In this document: positions 56,541 through 64,000 of the stretch, piece after piece | Position numbering within the stretch: the first letter of the stretch is position 1 | Layout: each line of letters opens with the position of its first letter | Source of the DNA: Metarhizium brunneum | Lineage: Eukaryota; Ascomycota; Sordariomycetes; Hypocreales; Clavicipitaceae | Reading direction: 5' to 3' | DNA: 64,000 nucleotides | Assembly (NCBI RefSeq): GCF_013426205.1 | Contig: NC_089427.1 | Span: forward strand, 2,666,001 to 2,730,000 | Position numbers and translations under genes: made by a program | Notes under the pieces: model-generated | What the model saw: only the letters and a program-made list of their open reading frames with translations | Database searches by the model: none | Told to the model about the DNA's origin: nothing

Positions 56541-58963
56541 TTACCAAACCTTTCTTTCTCTGCCCTCAAAGCCAAAGTTCAATGCTACGGCTATAAATAA
56601 TGACACGCAGAGAACACTAGGTCCCCACTTGTCATAGAATCGAGCCGCCTTGCGGTTTCGAATTGATCTACTTCTGTACAAGTAAATTCCAACTGAATAA
56701 CACAAGCTCAGGATCGCAAGGAGTGTAAATACGCCTGCGACAAAGAACGATGTAGGAGTTGGATGTTCACCAAAGTTCAGGAGGGCAATAGAAATAGCGC
56801 CAATGTAAATGGAGTATTCGAGCTGGTAATGTTAGTCATGTATCTATGTTGTAACTGCGAGTTTGCGCCACTTACCCATCCGAGGAAAGTTCGTTCTGCG
56901 GCAAAGTACACCTTGGGCTCGACACGGACAGGAACATAAATTTTTTTGCCAGGTGGTGCTTTGAACTTTTTCTGCTGGATGGAGTTGGAGCCGAAGAGCA
57001 TTTGGAGTCTAGCACTACGGGGAACCGGTGTACTTCGGGGAGCAGGAATCATGTGCTTCAGAACGTTGAGGGTGCCATCACGGAGTGCCCGCCCTTTCGT
57101 GGTAAAGAGGGTATGGTAGTAGTGCCATCCTCCGACTCGTCTTGCTTCTTCTAGCTCGTAATTGGGGTCGTACTCGTCATCGGAATCATAGATTGGATAG
57201 TCCTCATCATTGTCAACCGCGTGGTCGGCTGTCTGGCCTTCCGTATCACTTGGTCCAGGAAGCGAGCGTGAGCCAGATTGATCATTCGATGTAGCTGGAC
57301 GAGCCGCCAACCTTAGTTCCTCGTCATCGGAGTCTAAATCCTCATCATCATCATCCGAGGTGTTGGTTGTTCCCGACAGACCAGGTCTGCGGATACCAAA
57401 GTCATGTGAAGCAGGCTTGCGGATATCTACATCCATCTGTGGCATCCAGAAAGGCAAAAGGTTGATTCGATCAGGGAACAAACAGGCCGTACCGTGGATG
57501 AACTTGGAGAACTTGGGCACCGCCTCGACCAAATGCGATGCGATGAGCTGCCGCACCCACTCGGGAGGCTCCTGTCCCATTTGGGTCTGAAGTTTCACTT
57601 CGAGAACGGCATAGGGGAATCGGACAACATCCTCAGCGGGTAACTGTGAGAATGGCCAGTCGATCCCAATATCCATGCGTCTCCAGTTGTCACCGCTTCG
57701 TTGACGTCCGTCGAGGTTGTCTTCACGAACCATAGTAAGCTCGGTATCCAGGGAAATTCGAACCCGAGCGTCCGCTGGAAGCTGGAAGGCAGTTCGGTTG
57801 TAAAACGAGCGGCACACAGGCTTATAGCCATGCTTCAACACGGAGTACTGGATTTCAGAGGCTAGCCGCTCATCTTCTGCGATAGCCTTCTCCGACTTCT
57901 TGCCTTCCTTACGCGCTTTTTCAAAAATGGCTGCGGGGAGAAGCTCACCACGCATATATGCGTTGACATTCTTCTCCTTGATGGAAAATCGAGCCTTGAC
58001 GGACTTTTCGCCGGTCCAATCTTCTCGGTGAGTCTTTCGCTCGACGAAAATAGTCTCGTTTTGCATCCCACCATACCATCTTAGTCGTATAGCTTCGGCT
58101 CCCTCGGTCTTCTTCAATCGCCCTTCGTACAAGTCCCATTTCTCGGGGTTGTCATAGTAGATAGATGTGATAGCCGAATCTGCCTGCTCAAACTCCTTGC
58201 TAGCATTGAACACAAGCACCGGTAAATGCTTTAGGATGATGAGCTTTAGCTCGGTGACGTTGTCAGGATGGACCCAATACTTTGTTGTCTGACGAACAAA
58301 GTTGGCCTGGCCTCCTCCAGCAGCACTGTCACCTTTGACGGGGTTGCCGCGGGTTCGAACCACATCGTAGAGCTTAGACAGCTGGATGACGGAAGCATCG
58401 TAATTTTCCTTGTAAAACGGCTTTGCCTTGAGCCGGGTGTCAAAAACAGGACGAAGATGCCAGCCCGTCAGTTTCTTTGCCCATGGTTAGCCATTATCAA
58501 ATTAATCGGCGAGTCACTGTCAGCTTACATCATGCTTCTTAATGATTTTGTAGAAGCCCGTGTAGTTAAGTTGCACAAACTTGGCAAGATCATGGACGTC
58601 GGCAATGATGTCACTCAAGTCCTCCTCCAGCAGCAGAAATTCCTCCTCGCTAGGACCGTCCTCGTTCAGGCCACGCTCATTCAATCGATTGACGACATCC
58701 TTGACCTCGTGGTCGCTGACTGCAATACGCCTAGAAATTTCCATGGCTTTGACCTGTTGTTTCGTATGCACCTTCTCCAGCTCAGCTTCGAGCTTGCCAA
58801 CAAATCGTATCTCATCCTCCTCGGTCCACTCGTTTCCAGGGGCACCACCGGCCTTTGAAGGGCCCGTGGCATTTTTAAGATCGGCCTTCAGACCATTGTA
58901 GTCAATGTAATACCACTGGTATTCACGGATAATGCTCGAGCGGAGCTGCTCGCCGAACTTCAT
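56541..58963 (-). CDS. VTC4: vacuolar transporter chaperone 4, polyphosphate polymerase
   Basis: Three exons: 58963-58529, 58474-56876, 56822-56541; 771 residues. Exon 1 is the SPX domain ([35 protein letters not shown]), which senses inositol pyrophosphates. Residues about 180-480 form the tunnel-type catalytic domain: [50 protein letters not shown] and [11 protein letters not shown]. An acidic linker ([15 protein letters not shown]) follows. The last exon supplies the three-helix membrane domain ([50 protein letters not shown]). It polymerises phosphate from ATP and moves the chain into the vacuole. Intron 1 uses an AAG acceptor. Divergent from the Rmt2 gene. Confidence 0.96.
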
Positions 58964-59876
58964 GACGAATACGCCGGGTTGAGGTTTGAGCGTGCCCTTG
59001 GTCGATGCTTTCCAGGAGCTGTTCTGTGTTTTGAAGTCTTTAACAATCAGCATGAGTGACGCCAGGGGGTTAAAGGATCGAAAGGGAGTATGTGTTAGAG
59101 GACACAGCAGGAAAACACAGCCAAGACGGACCACGCCGACCAGGCGGGACAGCAGCAGGGAATGAAGCCACTGCACAACCGCACAACTGCAAAACTGCTG
59201 CAGGACCGGGTCGGAAAAGAATGAAGGCCAAAATTAATAGCTCACCTCAATTTGGAGATGGACGGCAGACAGAAATGCAGGCACGGCCTGGCCTGCAGCT
59301 GGGACAACGAAGAAGCAAGGCGACGATAATGGGGCACCGGATTGAGTGTTGAAGCTCGTGATGATGATGGGTGGAGGCCAGGATGGAAATGGCATTGGCG
59401 AATCACACTTCCGACGACAGGAACGTGCGGGCAAAAAGAGGGGTCGACCCAGCAGCTCCGAAGTTATTAAGTGCGCTGACAGGCTCTGAAGTCAACAGCT
59501 AGTCGACGACGATCCACAGCAGCTCATTGCTGAACCATGGTGAACCACAGCGCTAATGCTTCTGCCCTGGTTGAAGCTTCCGACCAGCCGGTGCCAATGA
59601 GGGCTGCCATTGGTCTGGCATCTGAGAGCCACCAAAAATGGGACCGCTTTCAAGATCTAGCTTGTAGCGGGGCAGTCTAAGTCTGGGCCTTTTTGCTAAG
59701 GAAAAAAAAATGAGAAAAAAAAAAAATTTAAAAAACTGATGCAGGCAGTGCTATCAAATTGAGGCTATTCCCAAGGGCGCCACGCGTATATTGACGCATT
59801 GCAAAGTCAATTAGTGCGACATCTTAATTCGGTCATTCCATTGAAGCCCATCCTGTCGGCCGGCATCACCATCACC
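58964..59876. other. divergent promoter region VTC4/RMT2
   Basis: No gene seen. It holds A-rich tracts at about 59700-59735 and a short direct repeat of GAACCATGGTGAACCA type near 59532-59548. No CACGTG (Pho4-like) site was found. Confidence 0.55.
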
Positions 59877-61264
59877 ATGTCCACCACCATTGATGACTCC
59901 ATGCCAACGAGGATATCCTCCGACTGTCCCCAAGACACGCGCGACGTCTTATACCACGCCTGGGGCCACGATCTCTCCAGTCTTAAAAAGCTCCTCGACG
60001 CCCCAGGCAAAGCCAGCGCCCAGGATCCCAAAACCGGGGAAACCCCTCTTCACGCCGCCATTCGCGCATGTGGCCCCGCGGGTCCAGACTCGAACAATCC
60101 TGAACAAGGCGAAGATGGCTGCATAGAAGAAGCAAGGGCAGTTTTACAGGAACTCTTCTTCTCGGGAGCCATCTGGAACGATGTCGACAGCAACAACGAG
60201 ACCCCTGGCTGTGTAGCCTATCGATTGGGCCGCAAAGCCTTATACGAGATGTGCGTCGACGCCGGTGTTCGCGCCGAGCTCCTCTTCTCCCTCATGGACG
60301 GCTACGAGGAACTCTCGTCGGGCGCAGACGTCGAAGAAGATAAGGATGAGGCACAGGATACTTCTCAAGGCGAACAAGTCCCAGTCAACCAAGACGGCGA
60401 CGCGATGGACATCAGCGACGACCAGGCTCAACCACAAGACCCGCCACGCTTTATCCCTCCCGACGCCAATGAGAGAACCGTCACGAGCGACGAATACCTG
60501 TCCTCTGAACTAACCTACGACTCCTCCAAGCTACTCGACGCAGACCTGAACGGCGTCATGATGGCCTGGGAAACCGACATTATGGCCCGCTCTGTATCCG
60601 CCCTCCTCCCCGGCCCCGAAGTCCAAACCGGGAAGCGCATCCTCAATATCGGCTTCGGCATGGGCATCATAGATGGCATGTTTGCCCAAACAAACCCGTC
60701 ACGGCATCACATCATTGAAGCCCACCCCTCGGTACTACAACACCTCTCCCAGCCGGATTCCAAGTTTGGCAAAAGCTGGGAGAAGTGCGGCGCGGAGGAG
60801 GGTGCCTACAAGGTTTGGGCCGGCAAATGGCAGGAAATAGTGCCCCAATTACTGGAGAAAGGCGAGGTATACGATGCAATTTACTTTGACACATTCGGCG
60901 AGGATTACTCGCAGCTCAGGATGTTCTTTATGGAGTACGTACCCGGGTTGATGGATCAGGAGGGCAGATTTAGCTTCTTCAACGGACTGGGCGCAGATAG
61001 ACAGGTCTGCTATGATGTCTATACAAAGGTAGTCGAGATGCATGGCGCAGATGCGGGTCTGGATGTAGAGTGGGAGGTGAGTGATGTTGATATGAAGGGG
61101 CTGCGGGAGGATGGGAAGGGTGAGTGGGAGGGAGTGCGGAGGCGGTACTGGACGCTGGATAGTAAGTTGCCTCGTTTGCTTTTAAGTGATTGATGTCATT
61201 GATGGCTTGCTTGCTAACTGTTTTAACAGAGTACCGTCTGCCTGTGTGCACATTCATGGGATGA
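59877..61264 (+). CDS. RMT2: protein arginine N5-methyltransferase Rmt2
   Basis: Two exons: 59877-61161 and 61230-61264, 68-bp intron; 439 residues. The last 35 nt encode KYRLPVCTFMG after RRYWTLD, the conserved C-terminus. The N-terminal part has ankyrin-like features (LYHAWGHDLSSLKKLLDAPG; TGETPLHAAIRACG; CVAYRLGRKALYEMCVDAGV). The methyltransferase core starts with LNGVMMAWETDIMARS and has the AdoMet loop ILNIGFGMGIIDGMF, then IIEAHPSVL and YDAIYFDTFGEDYSQLRMFF. In yeast, Rmt2 methylates the delta nitrogen of an arginine in ribosomal protein L12. The frame remains open upstream only from a TTG, so the first ATG is used. Convergent with hexokinase (233 bp). Confidence 0.95.
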
Positions 61265-61497
61265 GCGTCAAATAAGTAAAAAGCGAAATAAATAGATGGA
61301 ACTGTGAGATGTTATCACGTATCAGAATCACAAAGGGCGGAGAAAACATGATACCCAACACGTCAGCCACTCTTTATTGAAGCTGTATATTTAAGTTTTC
61401 CCACTTCACATGGACTACATATCGACTGATTTCTGTCATCACGACGTGCCAATTTTGTTTTGAAATAATCTTTTCCTAGGCATGCTCCATTGCCAAT

Positions 61498-63185
61498 TTA
61501 TTTAAAGTGCTCGGGGTGCAGCACTCCAGCAAGATTGCCAGCCTTGACTCTCTTCAGAGTCAACGCCGCAATCAAAGCGGCGCCTACACCGCTACCGTCC
61601 TCGGCAGCAAGAACCTCGATAGGATCCTCTTCCTTGGGATTCGTCTTCTCAGGCCAGTCAAGAATCTCCCGGAGAGCCTGGGCACCACGTTCCTTGAATT
61701 GTGGGTACTTATTGAAAACGGATCCATCAGCACCAACATGGCAGGTCTTATAGTTCTTCTTCTTGCAGATAGCAGCAACACCAGTGGCAGAAAGGCGAGC
61801 AGCACGAGTGCCGATAAGCTCGGAGAGCCTTCGGATGAGCTCCAATTCTGCTCTTGAGCAGGTAATGTTGAGTTTGGAGCTGAATAGGTCAAAGGTCTCC
61901 TGCAAATTCTCAAAAGGATCCCTGCGGTGATGTACTATTAGCAAGGAACGATCACGACGAAATGAAAGCGTCAGATGCTTACTCTTCAATAGCAGAAAGA
62001 AAAGAGGAATCCAGAGAATAAGCCTTGCGCAGCAGGGAAATATCTTGGCCAGCAAAGGCATGTACGTCGCGGTTGTCGTGCAAGTCAACCATGACGAGTC
62101 GGAAAATTTCGCCAAGATATAGACCAGCAATCATTTTCTCGAAGGCCTGCTGGCCTGGCCGAGGTGAATCACGATCAATAATCTTGTCAAACTCGGTTCT
62201 AGGCAGCACCTTGTGCTCGTTGTCAAAAGCACCCCACTCGCAGTTGATAGCCATGGGGGTCTCTGGTGGCAGCTTCATGTGTGCCAGTTTGGGAATAGAG
62301 CCAACATCCTCCATGTAGGCAGCATTACAGCCGGTGCCAAAGATGCAACCAATCTTCATCTTTGGGTCAGTGTATGCAGAAGCAATCAGAGTTCCCGTCG
62401 TATCGTTGATCAGAGCAGTGAGCCTGATGGGCACGCCCTATATTGATGTCATTAGCACCTGGTACAGGACAGCTTTGAGATTGCACATACCTTCTTCTCG
62501 AAGGCAGCATTTAACATTGGAACGACATTCTGCCCTTCGACACCAGCAATGTCGAACCCCTTGGTCCATCTCTGAAGAATACCCTCGTCAATGTAGTTCT
62601 GTGTTGCTGGATACGAGAAGGTGAAACCAAGGGGAAGAGTGCCAATGCCAGAGCAACCGCCGTGGTGAGTCTCTACAAACTGCTGCAGACAGTCCGCAAT
62701 ATATTCCCAAAGTTCATCCGAGTTGCCGGTCTTGAGCTCCTCCGGCATACGATACTTGGACTGAAGAATATCGAATTCGGATTTCTGATCGGTCAGGGTA
62801 ATCTGGCACACACGGAGGTTGGTGCCGCCCATGTCAAGAGCAAGGAAGGTGCCGGTTTCATAGCCATCGGGGAATGACATGACCCAGGTTGGGTTCATTG
62901 GCTAAATGAAGATTAGGTATTATTCCGTGCAAAAGTGGTCGCGTATGAGACTCACAATACTGCCGCCCTCGACACTAAGACCTATGAGAACCACCATTAG
63001 CCAGTCGTATCGAATTTGTTTCGGCGTGTTGTAGCCATACCCTTGGCCAACTCGGAAATGAAATGGTCGCTTATCTTCTTAAGCGTCTGTGTGTCAACTG
63101 TGAAGAGATCCTCGAGCCTCTTGATCTCGTTGAGCAGATCCTGGGGAATATCCGCCTTGGAGCCTGCGGCGAGATTATTAGCCAT
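61498..63185 (-). CDS. HXK1: hexokinase
   Basis: Five exons: 63185-63041, 62981-62956 (only 26 nt), 62901-62491, 62437-61983, 61921-61498; 486 residues. The tiny second exon encodes GLSVEGGSI, joining HFISELAKG to PMNPTWVMSFPDG. Motifs in order: phosphate-1 FLALDMGGTNLRVCQ, sugar-binding LPLGFTFSYPATQ, LINDTTGTLIASAYTDP, phosphate-2 GCIFGTGCNAAYME, catalytic-side INCEWGAFDNEH, and the adenosine region VGADGSVFNKYPQFKERG. LGFTFSYPATQ favours hexokinase over glucokinase. It phosphorylates glucose and fructose at carbon 6 in the cytosol. The protein ends LHPEHFK. Confidence 0.96.
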
Positions 63186-64000
63186 TGCGATTTATGAATA
63201 CGTTTGCAAATATGGGTTGGAGAAAGACAGAAGTGTGTCATGAACGATGCGTACATGGTGAAGACATGTTGCAAGGCCCAGCGCTCAGCATCGAAGGATT
63301 ATAAGTTGTTGCTCAAGTGTTCTGACCCCGCCTGTTTCTCTCAAGCGACACAAACACAGCGCCGCAGTGGCATCCCTGGCCCCTTGATGCCACATTCAAA
63401 GCTGACAGGTAATTTAAAACGCCCGAATCACCGTAGAGTTTCTCATCTGTGTTACCCAACCGGTCGGGCCCAAAGCTGGCTGAGGGCGTCTGGCCAATGC
63501 GTCGCATGAGACAGCCCATCTCGTGTCGGGCCAGAAGCCTCGAACCACTTGGTCCGTGGACGAGCAGATATGCTGGAGACGTAGAAATTCGTCAAGGGTG
63601 TGTATAATACGGAGAATTGCAGTAAAACATCCAGAAAATAAAAATCATTCACTTCCACATACCCTTCCTAAAGGGAGGCGGACGAGGCCCAAGACCAACC
63701 ATTTTGAATTATGACGACGGCGGCGGGGTGGAGGGGTAGCTTGGACAAGAAGCTCACGGTCGACTGCAGGCTGCAATCGACGGAATTGTTGGATTCTGTG
63801 GTGTTGGTCGTTTTGGAATGCGCACTTTGAAGCTGCACAGAAAGAACAAAGATCCTGACGGGGTACACAGGATTTACCAGCGGAGGAGCATGCAAATGTG
63901 CTGGCGAGGAGAATGGGAGGAAGGAGGGTGGTGGTGGTGCTTGCACTGGGTATTGGTATTCGTGGAGACCAGAGAGGCCTGCAGGTGATAAGTAAGACTA
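63186..64000. other. hexokinase promoter region, no further gene seen
   Basis: The remaining 815 bp hold no convincing gene; the minus-strand frame 63668-63946 begins with GTG and is Pro/Ser-rich. The region should contain the hexokinase promoter. The window ends in unassigned sequence. Confidence 0.55.

Noticed and set aside
63668..63946. 92-codon Pro-rich frame near the right edge
   Set aside because: GTG start, low complexity, and no continuation that would suggest a cut-off gene.
1..64000. CRISPR array, insertion sequence, prophage or biosynthetic cluster
   Set aside because: No spaced direct repeats, transposase, capsid, polyketide/NRPS or terpene synthase motifs were seen. The DNA is fungal and the genes are mostly housekeeping.

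Overview
The window is nuclear DNA of a filamentous ascomycete. The genes are eukaryotic, with short introns (about 45-120 bp, GTRNGY donors, CTAAC-like branch points, NAG acceptors). Gene content and protein sequences fit a Pezizomycotina fungus, most likely Sordariomycetes/Hypocreales; I cannot name the species. No CRISPR array, prophage, insertion sequence, rRNA or tRNA gene was recognised, and there is no secondary-metabolite cluster.

Layout. Positions 1-27.8 kb are gene-poor. They hold a GPI-anchored Kre9/Knh1-like wall protein (1658-2465), a possible orphan protein (3737-4333, minus), a Zn2Cys6 transcription factor (8331-11218, minus), a patatin/TGL-type protein whose catalytic motifs look degenerate (14318-16215, minus), the Paf1-complex subunit Leo1 (17113-18419, minus) and a MOB kinase activator (19539-21384, plus). 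A 6.4-kb gene-free stretch then leads to a bZIP factor with a hydrophobic segment (27837-29770, plus).

Positions 32-63.2 kb are dense with housekeeping genes, many in divergent or convergent pairs: a Nif1-like Sel1-repeat protein (-), a five-finger CCCH protein (-) divergent from THO subunit 7 (+), tubulin cofactor A (-), cohesin Rad21 (-) divergent from the Golgi Ca/Mn pump Pmr1 (+), COG4 (+), Sua5 (+), zeta-COP (-) divergent from MCM4 (+), VTC4 (-) divergent from Rmt2 (+), and hexokinase (-). Themes shared by neighbours are mRNA biogenesis/export (CCCH and THO7), Golgi function (Pmr1, COG4, zeta-COP) and S phase/chromosome cohesion (Rad21, MCM4, both with MBF/E2F-like sites upstream).

Exon structures were worked out by hand from splice signals and reading frame; the coding sums are multiples of three for every multi-exon model given. 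The points most worth a second look are the degenerate lipase active site, a GC-AG intron in the Zn2Cys6 gene, the possible membrane tether and upstream ORFs of the bZIP gene, a perfect inverted repeat of MluI boxes before MCM4, and two families of short near-palindromic motifs scattered through the intergenic DNA. I did not find a clearly new multi-gene system.
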